Positions 38,763-45,926 of a stretch of 64,000 nucleotides of DNA are shown one piece after another. The DNA is from Lachnoanaerobaculum umeaense (GTDB taxonomy: Bacteria; Bacillota; Clostridia; Lachnospirales; Lachnospiraceae). Numbering within the stretch: the first letter of the stretch is position 1; each line of letters begins with the position of its first letter. The notes beneath the pieces are model-generated. The model was not told the origin of the DNA, did not search any database, and saw only the letters and a program-made list of their open reading frames with translations. A program made the translations under genes and the position numbers. Location of the stretch: assembly GCF_003589745.1 (NCBI RefSeq), contig NZ_CP032364.1, positions 682,001 through 746,000 of the forward strand, given 5' to 3'.

Positions 38763-39788
38763 ATGGACAAACTTTATTGTAAAGGCGGAGGTTGTACGGC
38801 AAAGTTAGGAGCCGGAATACTCAGCCATATACTAGAGAGATTGCCAAAGCAAAATTTTGACGAAAATTTGATTGTAGGCTTTGATGCAAAGGATGATGCT
38901 GCAGTATATAAGCTGAGTGAAGATTTGGCATTTGTTCAAACCTTGGACTTCTTCCCACCAATGGTTGAGGATCCATATATTTTTGGACAGATAGCTGCTG
39001 CCAATGCTTTGAGTGATATATATGCTATGGGAGGTGAGGTAAAGACGGCACTTAATATAGTATGTTTTCCACAAAGCAGTGATTTGAATCTGCTTGGAGA
39101 AATAATGCGTGGAGGTTTGGAAAAGGTTAAAGAAGCAGGTGGAGTACTTGCAGGAGGGCATTCCATAGATGATGTGGATGTGAAATATGGTTTGAGTGTT
39201 ACAGGTATTGTAAATCCCGGTAAGATTTATTCTAATAATACAGGTAGAACTAAGGATAAACTAATACTGACTAAGAAGCTTGGTGTAGGAATCATTTGTA
39301 CTGCTGCCAGAATAGGCGAGACAGATGAAAAAACTTTGAATGAAGCTATAGATTCTATGAAAACTCTGAATAAATATGCATGTGAGATATCAAAAAAATA
39401 TGATATACATGCCTGTACAGATATTACAGGATTCGGATTTTTGGGACATTTACTTGAAATGATGGATGATAATAAATCATGTGAGATTTTTGCAAATCAA
39501 ATACCTGTATTTGAAGAGGCAAAATCACTTGCAGATGAGTTTTTGATCACTGCAGGTGGACAAAGAAATAGAAATCATGTTGGCGATAATGTAGAGTTTA
39601 ATGATATTTCTTTTGCTATGGAGGAGATTTTGTTTGACCCTCAGACATCAGGAGGTCTTTTGCTTGCAGTGTCTTTTGATGAGGCAGAGTCACTTTTAGA
39701 AGAACTAAGATGTGCAGGTCTTCCGGCAGCTATAGTCGGAGAAATAAAAGAAAGAGAAAATGTAGCTATAAAAGTAGTTAATAGATAG
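38763..39788 (+). CDS. selD: Selenide, water dikinase
   Basis: Makes selenophosphate from selenide and ATP. ATG 38763 (341 aa) has AGGAGG five bases upstream. The catalytic N-terminal motif is the cysteine form, '[11 protein letters not shown]' (Cys11, Lys14), with no UGA-encoded selenocysteine. '[14 protein letters not shown]', '[30 protein letters not shown]' and 'AGGHSIDD' are further SelD/AIRS motifs. No selA, selB or tRNA-Sec gene is in the window. The neighbours (yedF, cysteine desulfurase, DUF3343, then yqeC/yqeB) point to selenium for molybdenum hydroxylases rather than for selenoproteins. Confidence 0.94.
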   Translation: MDKLYCKGGGCTAKLGAGILSHILERLPKQNFDENLIVGFDAKDDAAVYKLSEDLAFVQTLDFFPPMVEDPYIFGQIAAANALSDIYAMGGEVKTALNIVCFPQSSDLNLLGEIMRGGLEKVKEAGGVLAGGHSIDDVDVKYGLSVTGIVNPGKIYSNNTGRTKDKLILTKKLGVGIICTAARIGETDEKTLNEAIDSMKTLNKYACEISKKYDIHACTDITGFGFLGHLLEMMDDNKSCEIFANQIPVFEEAKSLADEFLITAGGQRNRNHVGDNVEFNDISFAMEEILFDPQTSGGLLLAVSFDEAESLLEELRCAGLPAAIVGEIKERENVAIKVVNR

Positions 39789-39801
39789 AAAAGAGGTAAA
39801 T

Positions 39802-40410
39802 ATGATTAAGGTTAATGCAATAGGGGATGCTTGTCCAATACCGGTAGTTAAAACTAAGAATGCCATAAGAGATCTTGGCGGTAGCGGAGTGGTAGAAGTG
39901 AGTGTAGACAATGAGATAGCTGTCCAAAATCTTCTTAAGATGGCAAAGCAAAAAGAATATGAAGCAAAATTTGATAAGAAATCAAACACAGAGTATATTG
40001 TGACTATAAATGTTAACTCGGAGGTGATTTCCGATACTAAGGTGACTAATGACAGTTCGGATGAAATAAAGTTAAAACAGACTGTAGTTGTGATAGACTC
40101 TGATAAAATGGGAGACGGAGAAGAGGAGTTTAGTAAGACTCTTTTAAAGGGATTTATATATGCCTTAAGTTCACAGGATATACCTCCTGCTAAGATAATT
40201 TTCTACAATACAGGTGTAAGGATGACTACAGAGGGTTCTGCAAGTATTGAAGATTTGAAAGTTTTATTAAATGCAGGAGCGAAGATCTATTCATGTGGTG
40301 CCTGTTTAAATAACTATGGTCTTAGCGAGAAGCTTCAGGTAGGTGAGGTGACGAATATGTATGATATTGTTGGACATCTCATGGATGCAGACCTTGTGAT
40401 AAGACCATAA
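39802..40410 (+). CDS. yedF: Selenium-metabolism protein YedF (TusA-like plus DsrE-like)
   Basis: A 202-aa two-domain protein. Residues 1-75 are a TusA/SirA-like domain with the 'GDACPIPVVKTK' motif (Cys11) used for persulfide or perselenide relay. Residues ~95-202 resemble DsrE, with 'YSCGACLNNYGLSEKLQVGEVTNMYDI'. YedF of this fused form accompanies selD in organisms that use selenium and is thought to carry selenium or sulfur to SelD or its partners. Its last base overlaps the start of the cysteine desulfurase gene. Confidence 0.9.
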   Translation: MIKVNAIGDACPIPVVKTKNAIRDLGGSGVVEVSVDNEIAVQNLLKMAKQKEYEAKFDKKSNTEYIVTINVNSEVISDTKVTNDSSDEIKLKQTVVVIDSDKMGDGEEEFSKTLLKGFIYALSSQDIPPAKIIFYNTGVRMTTEGSASIEDLKVLLNAGAKIYSCGACLNNYGLSEKLQVGEVTNMYDIVGHLMDADLVIRP

Positions 40411-41573
40411 TGATTTATTTGGACAATGCTGCTACAACATTTAAAAAACCACAGAATGTAATAGATGCTATAAACTATGCTTTGGCTTCGTATAGCAATA
40501 GTGGAAGAGGAGCTTATAGAGCTGCACTTGACTCAGGTAGAATGGTATACGAAACTAGGGTTAAGATAGCTAAGTTCTTTGGTAGCAAGGATCCTTCAAG
40601 AGTTATTTTCACTTCAAATGCTACAGAAAGCCTAAATATAGTGTTATTTGGTATATTTAAAGCAGGGGACCATGTTATAAGCACGGTTACTGAGCATAAT
40701 AGTGTGCTAAGACCACTGTATAAGTTGGAAAGTGGACTTGGAATAGATTTGGATTTTGTAGGCATAGATGCTTGTGGCAGGCTAAAATATGATGAATTTA
40801 AGAAGTATATAAGACCTAATACTAAGGCAATAGTGGTAAATCATATATCAAATGTGACAGGTGAAATAGCAGATTTAGAATATATCAGTAAATTTGCAAA
40901 AACCAATAATATATATCTGATTGTAGATGCATCACAGAGTGCCGGTAATATAGATATAGATATGTCAAAAATGAGCATAGATATACTTTGTTTTACAGGG
41001 CATAAATCTCTTTTCGGACCGGGAGGTACAGGTGGCATTGTAATAAATAGGGATATTTACATAGACAGCTTTAAAGTTGGAGGCAGCGGAGTACAGTCAT
41101 TTAATAAAGAGCAGCCCAAGGAATATCCTACAAGGCTGGAAGCCGGGACACTCAATATAATGGGTATAGCCGGACTGGGTGCCGGTATCGATTTTATAAA
41201 TGAAGTTGGTATAAGGAATATACATAAAAAAGAAATGTATCTTTTGAAAAGACTGTATGATGGTATAAAGAGTGTCAAAGGTATAAGTTTTTATATGGAC
41301 TGTAATTCTATTGAAAATGAACCTGAAAATATAAGGCATGGAGGTATTCTTTCTATAAATTTAGATTGTATTCCCTCCGGTGAGTTGGCAGATATACTGG
41401 GTTATGACTATGATATAGCTATAAGGGCAGGAGCACATTGTGCACCGCTTGTACACAGAGCATTTGAGACAGTGGAAGACGGCATAGCCAGATTTTCTTT
41501 TTCATATTTTAACACTGAGGAAGAAATTGATGCAACAATCAAAGCAATAAAAGAAATAGTGGAAGATAAATGA
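40410..41573 (+). CDS. Class V aminotransferase / cysteine desulfurase (SufS/CsdB-like)
   Basis: A 387-aa PLP enzyme. 'IYLDNAATTFKKP' opens the protein. 'SNATESLNIVLFG' and 'TEHNSVLRPLY' are cofactor-site segments, the PLP lysine is in 'FTGHKSLFGPGGTGG' (~199) and the catalytic Cys in 'RAGAHCAPLVH' (~344). This is the family annotated as cysteine desulfurase or selenocysteine lyase. In the selD-yedF context it probably supplies persulfide or selenide; family members near selD have this role assigned by context. It overlaps yedF by one base and the DUF3343 gene by four. Confidence 0.88.
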   Translation: MIYLDNAATTFKKPQNVIDAINYALASYSNSGRGAYRAALDSGRMVYETRVKIAKFFGSKDPSRVIFTSNATESLNIVLFGIFKAGDHVISTVTEHNSVLRPLYKLESGLGIDLDFVGIDACGRLKYDEFKKYIRPNTKAIVVNHISNVTGEIADLEYISKFAKTNNIYLIVDASQSAGNIDIDMSKMSIDILCFTGHKSLFGPGGTGGIVINRDIYIDSFKVGGSGVQSFNKEQPKEYPTRLEAGTLNIMGIAGLGAGIDFINEVGIRNIHKKEMYLLKRLYDGIKSVKGISFYMDCNSIENEPENIRHGGILSINLDCIPSGELADILGYDYDIAIRAGAHCAPLVHRAFETVEDGIARFSFSYFNTEEEIDATIKAIKEIVEDK

Positions 41574-41806
41574 GAGAAAAAAGTTGGAAATATATAGTTA
41601 CTTTTCAAACAACTACAGCTGCAATGGCCTTTGAGAGCTTATGTGAAAAGGAAAATGTTCCGGGAAGATTGATACCGGTGCCAAAGGAGATCTCATCAGG
41701 ATGTGGTCTGGCATGGTGTGTAGCATATGAATCTGCAAATCTTGTGGATGATTTGATTGAAAAGAAGAAACCGCTATATGACAAAGCCGACAAAGTTTGG
41801 CATTAG
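41570..41806 (+). CDS. DUF3343 small protein, putative Se/S carrier
   Basis: A 78-aa cytosolic protein whose start overlaps the desulfurase stop (ATGA). It has the DUF3343 pattern: a beta-alpha N-terminus 'YIVTFQTTTAAMAFESLCEKENVPGRLIPVPKEISSGCGLAW', with Cys45 and Cys50 around the conserved GCGLAW turn. DUF3343 proteins recur beside selD, yedF and SDMH genes. The exposed cysteine suggests a carrier for selenium or sulfur, which is inference. It ends the selenium operon. Confidence 0.85.
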   Translation: MREKSWKYIVTFQTTTAAMAFESLCEKENVPGRLIPVPKEISSGCGLAWCVAYESANLVDDLIEKKKPLYDKADKVWH

Positions 41807-42118
41807 TATAAATATCTAAAAAAGAGTTTGTATAACTTAAAAAGAATAATATTTAGATTGATTTTATGACAAAAAAATGATAATATATAAAAATCAAGTT
41901 TGAACGAGCAGATTTTTTATAAGAAATTATGTAAAGAAAGTATTATATTAGACAAACAATGACATATCTGACTAAAAGATATGTTATATATATTGTTTGA
42001 TATATCTTATATATACTTTCTTTATTTTATTAGAGCTTTGATTTTTAGAAAGTTCCTTGTACATTTCATCTTTTAAGAGATGCAAGATAAATAAATATCT
42101 TTTTAAGGAGGATTATCG
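41807..42118. other. AT-rich leader between the selenium module and the permease
   Basis: This 312-base gap has no gene. It contains an A-rich hairpin (41889-41917, AAAAATC with GATTTTT followed by one more T), then a much larger nested inverted repeat described separately, and finally the permease ribosome binding site (AAGGAGG at about 42106-42112). The small hairpin could terminate the selD operon. A purine aptamer was looked for here and not found. Confidence 0.6.
41933..42023 (+). repeat. 91-nt nested inverted repeat in the xanthine permease leader
   Basis: Three stems are nested around one centre. The outer is AAAGAAAGTAT (41933-41943) with ATACTTTCTTT (42013-42023), 11 bp perfect. The middle is CAAACAAT (41953-41960) with ATTGTTTG (41992-41999), 8 bp perfect. 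The inner is ACATATCT (41962-41969) with AGATATGT (41977-41984), 8 bp perfect, with a 7-nt loop. The segments between outer and middle stems pair partly. It could be a structured 5' leader, a degenerate terminator or a remnant of a small mobile repeat. Confidence 0.6.
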
Positions 42119-43495
42119 ATGGATGTAAAATCAAAAAGTTCAGATGTAAGTATTGAGAATATTTACAAGCTGGACGGAAGAGTTCCGGTGGCAAAGGCAA
42201 TACCATTCGGACTACAGCATGTTATGGCTATGTTTGTTGCCAATCTGGCACCTATACTTATAGTATGTGGTGCGTCAAAGTTACTTGGAAGTGATGCTGA
42301 TGCGATCGGTGGAGTGGAGCTTGCAAGAATCATGCAAAGTGCCATGTTTATAGCAGGCCTTGGAACTTTGGTACAGTTATATCCTGTATGGAAAATTGGT
42401 TCAAGATTGCCGGTTGTAATGGGAGTAAGCTTTACCTTTGTACAGGCACTGGTCTATATAGGTACTAATTTTAATTATCAAACAGCGATTGGTGCGATAA
42501 TAGTCGGCGGATGTGTAGAAGGCTGTCTTGGATTAACTTATAAGTATTGGAAAAAGATAGTTTCACCAATAGTTTCGGCTTGTGTAGTTACTACCATAGG
42601 TTTTTCTCTACTTGCAGTAGGTGCAAGAAGCTTCGGAGGAGGCTATGTGAAGGATTTTGGTGCTCCAAAGTATATGATTGTAGGTCTTATAACACTTGTA
42701 TCATGTATAGCATTCAGTTCGCTTGCGAAGGGGTTTTGGAAGCAGCTTAATGTAATGTTTGGTCTTATAGTTGGATATATAACTTCTCTTATGTTTGGTA
42801 TTGTAGATTTTTCACATTTTACAGGAACAATAAATACAGTGGGATTTATCGCATTGCCGAGAGTACTGCCATATAAGCCAATATTTAATCCCGGTGCAAT
42901 TTTATCAGTTGTACTAATTTTCTTGGTATCTGCTGCAGAGACGATCGGTGATACAACTGCTGTAGTGGCAGGTGGACTTGACAGGGATATTACAGAAAAG
43001 GAAGTATCCGGATCGCTTGCCTGTGACGGATTTCTAAGTGCTGTATCAGGTGTGTTTGGATGTATGCCTATAACATCATTTTCACAAAATGTTGGGCTTA
43101 TTGCAATGACGAAGGTAGTAAACAGATTTACTATAATGTTTGGTGCATTGATACTTATATTGGCGGGAATATTTCCACCAATAGGTGCATTTTTCTCAAC
43201 ATTACCGGAACCTGTACTTGGTGGATGTACAATAGTTATGTTCGGTACTATAGTGGTAAGCGGAATGGATATGATCGGAAAATGTGGATTTAATCAAAGA
43301 AATACAATAATTGCAGCTTTATCTATAAGTATCGGAATAGGCTTTACCCAGACGCCTGAGATTTTCCAATATTTACCAAATGTAATAGGAGATGTTTTTG
43401 CAGGTAATTCAGTTGCAGGTGTATTTGTACTTTCAATGCTTTTAAATTTCTTATTACCAAAGGATATGGATATAAAGAAACTGACAGGAATGTAA
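42119..43495 (+). CDS. NCS2 nucleobase permease (xanthine/uracil type)
   Basis: A 458-aa polytopic permease. The NCS2 start 'AIPFGLQHVMAMFVANLAPILI' (QH motif, ~residues 25-45), 'VSAAETIGDTTAVVAGGL' and the signature 'SFSQNVGLIAMTKVVNRF' (~320-338) are present. Sequence type matches uracil-xanthine permeases (PbuX/XanQ/UacT group), distinct from the AzgA-type permease at 52834. Position between selD-type genes and yqeC/yqeB/mocA, with xanthine dehydrogenase downstream, suggests xanthine or urate as substrate; this is inference. Four bases separate it from yqeC. Confidence 0.88.
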   Translation: MDVKSKSSDVSIENIYKLDGRVPVAKAIPFGLQHVMAMFVANLAPILIVCGASKLLGSDADAIGGVELARIMQSAMFIAGLGTLVQLYPVWKIGSRLPVVMGVSFTFVQALVYIGTNFNYQTAIGAIIVGGCVEGCLGLTYKYWKKIVSPIVSACVVTTIGFSLLAVGARSFGGGYVKDFGAPKYMIVGLITLVSCIAFSSLAKGFWKQLNVMFGLIVGYITSLMFGIVDFSHFTGTINTVGFIALPRVLPYKPIFNPGAILSVVLIFLVSAAETIGDTTAVVAGGLDRDITEKEVSGSLACDGFLSAVSGVFGCMPITSFSQNVGLIAMTKVVNRFTIMFGALILILAGIFPPIGAFFSTLPEPVLGGCTIVMFGTIVVSGMDMIGKCGFNQRNTIIAALSISIGIGFTQTPEIFQYLPNVIGDVFAGNSVAGVFVLSMLLNFLLPKDMDIKKLTGM

Positions 43496-43499
43496 TAAT

Positions 43500-44198
43500 A
43501 TGATAATTTCATTAGTTGGTGGTGGTGGAAAGACCACCACCATGTTTTATATAGGGAGATATTTTGCCAAAGAGGGCAAGAATGTAATAGTCACCACTAC
43601 TACTCATATAGTAAAACCGGAAAATTATATGGATATAGATTCTGCAAAAGAACTAAAAAATATTACTTTTGGAGAGGAACCTGTTGTTATAGGCAAAGAT
43701 ATAGGTGAAAAGTTATCATCACCGGATATAAAAGAGGTGGAAGCCTTTGATAAATACGCTGATATTGTATTGGTTGAGGCTGACGGTGCCAAGAGGTTAC
43801 CTATAAAATTGCCAAGAGATGGAGAACCGGTGCTACCTGAAAAAACTGATATATGTATAGTATGTATGGGTATTGATGCGGTAGGGGAAAAAATAAGTGA
43901 AAAATGCTTTAGGTATGAAATAGCTAAAGAACTCTTTGGGTGGAATAAAGATCATGTACTCAGCACAGAGGATGCTGCAAGAATTTTGACAGACAAAAGA
44001 GCAGGATTTAAAGGCATAAATAATAATAAATGCGTGTTTGTTATAAATAAGGTGGACGGTGAAGAGGATATGAAAAAAGCTTTAGAAGTAGAGAATTATA
44101 TAAAGTTTTTTTGTAAAGAGAACGGATTTGATAATTTCAGGGTTTCAATAACTTCATATAGAGAGAATAGGGCGTTTTGTGATTTTGATTTTTTATAA
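43500..44198 (+). CDS. yqeC: Selenium-dependent hydroxylase accessory protein YqeC
   Basis: A 232-aa P-loop protein: 'IISLVGGGGKTTTMFYIGRYFAKEGKNVIVTTTTHI' (Walker A at residues 6-13), 'VLVEADGAKRLPIKLPRDGEPVLPEKTD' (~88-115) and 'CVFVINKVDGEEDM' as a nucleotide-specificity loop. YqeC co-occurs with YqeB and SelD in genomes with selenium-dependent molybdenum hydroxylases and is thought to help build the selenated molybdenum site. Translation is likely coupled to the permease gene upstream and yqeB downstream. Confidence 0.92.
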   Translation: MIISLVGGGGKTTTMFYIGRYFAKEGKNVIVTTTTHIVKPENYMDIDSAKELKNITFGEEPVVIGKDIGEKLSSPDIKEVEAFDKYADIVLVEADGAKRLPIKLPRDGEPVLPEKTDICIVCMGIDAVGEKISEKCFRYEIAKELFGWNKDHVLSTEDAARILTDKRAGFKGINNNKCVFVINKVDGEEDMKKALEVENYIKFFCKENGFDNFRVSITSYRENRAFCDFDFL

Positions 44199-44209
44199 AG
44201 AGGTGTGTT

Positions 44210-45010
44210 ATGAATAAAAAAATTTGGATAAGAGGTGCCGGAGATCTGGCAACGGGAATTGCTTTGAGATTTTTTAGGTCAGGTTTTGATGTGATAATGT
44301 CTGATATTGCCGTACCGACAACAGTTAGAAGAACGGTAGCATTCTCACCTGCGATATATGAGGGCGAGGCAATAGTTGAGGGTATATCAGGTAAATTCTG
44401 TGATAATATATCAGAGATAGACAGTATAATTGAGTCAGGTGCTATTCCAATTATAGTGGATCCAAGCGGTGATATTATGAGAGAATATAAGCCTGAAGTT
44501 ATAGTGGATGCAATTATTGCAAAAACCAATATTGGTACCGGAATAGATGATGCAAAGATAGTGATCGGTGTGGGTCCGGGATTTGAGGCCGGAGTTGATT
44601 GTCATGCTGTAGTTGAGACAAAAAGAGGTCATAATCTTGGTAGGGTGATCTGGAGTGGCAGTGCTTATCCAAATACCGGAGTGCCGGGGAATATTGGCGG
44701 ATATACTGTAGAAAGAATAATAAGGGCAACTGCTGACGGAATTTTTAAGGCTAATGTAAGTATTGGTGACAGTGTAAAAGCAGGGGATTTAGTAGCGTAT
44801 TGTGATAAAACTCCGGTATATGCCGGTATAGATGGAATAGTAAGAGGTCTTTTACAAGATGGTGTAAAGGTAAAGACCGGTATGAAATCAGGAGATGTGG
44901 ATCCCAGAGCGCAAAAGGATTATTGCTTTAGCGTGTCTGATAAGGCTCGTGCTATTGGAGGTGGTGTACTGGAAGCTGTACTTGGACTTATGAGTAGTAG
45001 GAAAATCTGA
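44210..45010 (+). CDS. yqeB: Selenium-dependent molybdenum cofactor maturation protein YqeB
   Basis: A 266-aa protein of the EF2563/YqeB family. An N-terminal Rossmann-type segment 'KIWIRGAGDLATGIALRFFRSGFDVIMSD' (residues 4-32) resembles XdhC-like maturation factors. 'AIIAKTNIGTGIDDAKIVIGVGPGFEAGVDCHAVVETKRGHNLGR' (~100-145) is the diagnostic family block. It is a marker for labile-selenium molybdenum hydroxylases. The stop overlaps the mocA-like start by one base. Confidence 0.92.
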   Translation: MNKKIWIRGAGDLATGIALRFFRSGFDVIMSDIAVPTTVRRTVAFSPAIYEGEAIVEGISGKFCDNISEIDSIIESGAIPIIVDPSGDIMREYKPEVIVDAIIAKTNIGTGIDDAKIVIGVGPGFEAGVDCHAVVETKRGHNLGRVIWSGSAYPNTGVPGNIGGYTVERIIRATADGIFKANVSIGDSVKAGDLVAYCDKTPVYAGIDGIVRGLLQDGVKVKTGMKSGDVDPRAQKDYCFSVSDKARAIGGGVLEAVLGLMSSRKI

Positions 45011-45597
45011 TGGATCTGATCATTTTGGCAGCCGGAGAGGGTAAAAGATTTGGCGGTGACAAGTTGATGTCCGACATAAATGGAGTCAAGTTGTACCAAT
45101 ATATGGAAAATACATATAAAAAGGCATACGATTTTGAAAATAAGATAATTGTAGGAAAAGATATAGAAATACTTGACTACTTTAAAAAAAGAGGATTTAT
45201 CTCTGTATACAATGACAGACCTGATCTTGGAAAGTCCAGATCTATAAAACTGGCGGTAAAGGCATTAAAGTGCTTGGAGCATTCTGAGGCTGTCATGTTT
45301 GGAGTATGTGATCAGCCACTTTTAAAATCTGAGACTATATCTAAAATTATAGGTCAGTTTCAAAATTTCAATAAAAGCATTGGCAGTGTAAGATGTAATG
45401 GACGACTTGGCAATCCATGTATATTTTCAAGCAAATGGTTTGATGAATTACTTGATCTTGGAGAGGATCAGGGAGGAAAAAAACTTATAAAGAGGCATCT
45501 ACAAGAAGTTCTGTTCGTAGATATAGAGGATGAAGATGAATTGTTGGATATTGACACCAGGGAGGCTTATACATATATTCTAAAAAAAATACAGTAA
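45010..45597 (+). CDS. mocA: MocA/MobA-like molybdenum cofactor nucleotidyltransferase
   Basis: A 195-aa NTP-transferase: 'IILAAGEGKRFGGDKLM' (residues 4-20), 'GVCDQPLL' (~98-105, metal aspartate) and 'GRLGNPCIFSSKWFDELLDLGEDQGGKKLI' (~137-166), the block specific to MobA-like/MocA cytidylyltransferases. These make MCD, the dinucleotide cofactor of the xanthine dehydrogenase family, which fits the downstream xdh genes. Last gene of the yqeC-yqeB-mocA run; an AT-rich hairpin follows. Confidence 0.88.
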   Translation: MDLIILAAGEGKRFGGDKLMSDINGVKLYQYMENTYKKAYDFENKIIVGKDIEILDYFKKRGFISVYNDRPDLGKSRSIKLAVKALKCLEHSEAVMFGVCDQPLLKSETISKIIGQFQNFNKSIGSVRCNGRLGNPCIFSSKWFDELLDLGEDQGGKKLIKRHLQEVLFVDIEDEDELLDIDTREAYTYILKKIQ

Positions 45598-45617
45598 ATA
45601 TAAAGTTATAGTGCTTA

Positions 45618-45654
45618 AAGCTTTATTTATTGACAGACTCAATAAATAAAGCTT
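45618..45654. repeat. 16-bp perfect inverted repeat after mocA
   Basis: AAGCTTTATTTATTGA (45618-45633) and its exact complement (45639-45654) flank a 5-nt loop. There is no T tract on either side, so it is not a standard intrinsic terminator. It may protect the 3' end of the upstream mRNA or act as a factor-binding dyad. Confidence 0.6.
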
Positions 45655-45683
45655 GTAATTATGCAATATGATATGATTTTAGT

Positions 45684-45712
45684 TTGACTAAAAGTATTTT
45701 AGATGTTATTCT
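45684..45712 (+). promoter_or_regulatory. Candidate promoter for the riboswitch-guanine deaminase transcript
   Basis: TTGACT (45684-45689), 17-bp spacer, TATTCT (45707-45712). It would place the transcript start about 65 bases before the aptamer. Closer AT-rich alternatives exist, so the assignment is tentative. Confidence 0.45.
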
Positions 45713-45783
45713 ATACATATATTCAAATAATAATTAAATACATACTTTTATATATGAAAATAATATAAATATTGATTTAATAA

Positions 45784-45850
45784 GGACTTATATAAGCTCA
45801 TAATTGGATGGGCGTCTCTACCAATTACCGTAATAATTGACTATAGGCCC
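45784..45850 (+). promoter_or_regulatory. Purine (guanine-class, atypical) riboswitch aptamer
   Basis: The three-way junction of the purine riboswitch is readable. P1 is GGACTTATA (45784-45792) with TATAGGCCC (45842-45850), one mismatch and one G-U. J1/2 is UAA. P2 is GCTCAT/ATGGGC (45796-45801, 45808-45813) with loop AATTGG. J2/3 is GUCUCUAC. P3 is CAATT/AATTG (45822-45826, 45835-45839) with loop ACCGTAAT. J3/1 is ACT, its U also closing P1. GG in L2 and CC in L3 can form the usual loop-loop contact. The positions matching U22, U47, U51 and C74 are kept, and C at the last implies a guanine-like ligand. The deviations are a C at the place of U48 and a short P2. It lies in the leader of guanine deaminase. 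Confidence 0.8.
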
Positions 45851-45864
45851 ACTGGCATTGTGGG

Positions 45865-45910
45865 AGGGTGAAGTGTTTCCATGCAATGGCAGAAATACTT
45901 CACCTTTTTT
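45865..45910 (+). terminator. Riboswitch-controlled intrinsic terminator before guaD
   Basis: GGTGAAGTGTTTC (45867-45879) pairs with GAAATACTTCACC (45892-45904; 13 bp with one G-U), followed by six Ts. It ends 17 bases before the guanine deaminase start. The bases between aptamer and terminator hold alternative helices: CCCAC (45848-45852) with GTGGG (45860-45864), exclusive with P1, and TGGCATTG (45853-45860) with CAATGGCA (45884-45891), exclusive with normal terminator folding. Confidence 0.85.
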
Positions 45911-45926
45911 GGTTTTAGGGGGAAAT

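Noticed and set aside
38763..38830. Possible selenocysteine at the SelD active site
   Set aside because: The codon at the active position is TGT (Cys) in GGGCTAK; there is no in-frame TGA.
41807..42118. Purine or xanthine riboswitch before the xanthine-type permease
   Set aside because: No three-way junction with UNUCUAC and CCGUAA-like loops is present; only nested inverted repeats are seen.
45837..45926. A longer N-terminus for guanine deaminase starting in the leader
   Set aside because: The extension would be encoded by the riboswitch aptamer end and the terminator; the ATG at 45927 has a strong GGGGG site and matches the normal protein start.
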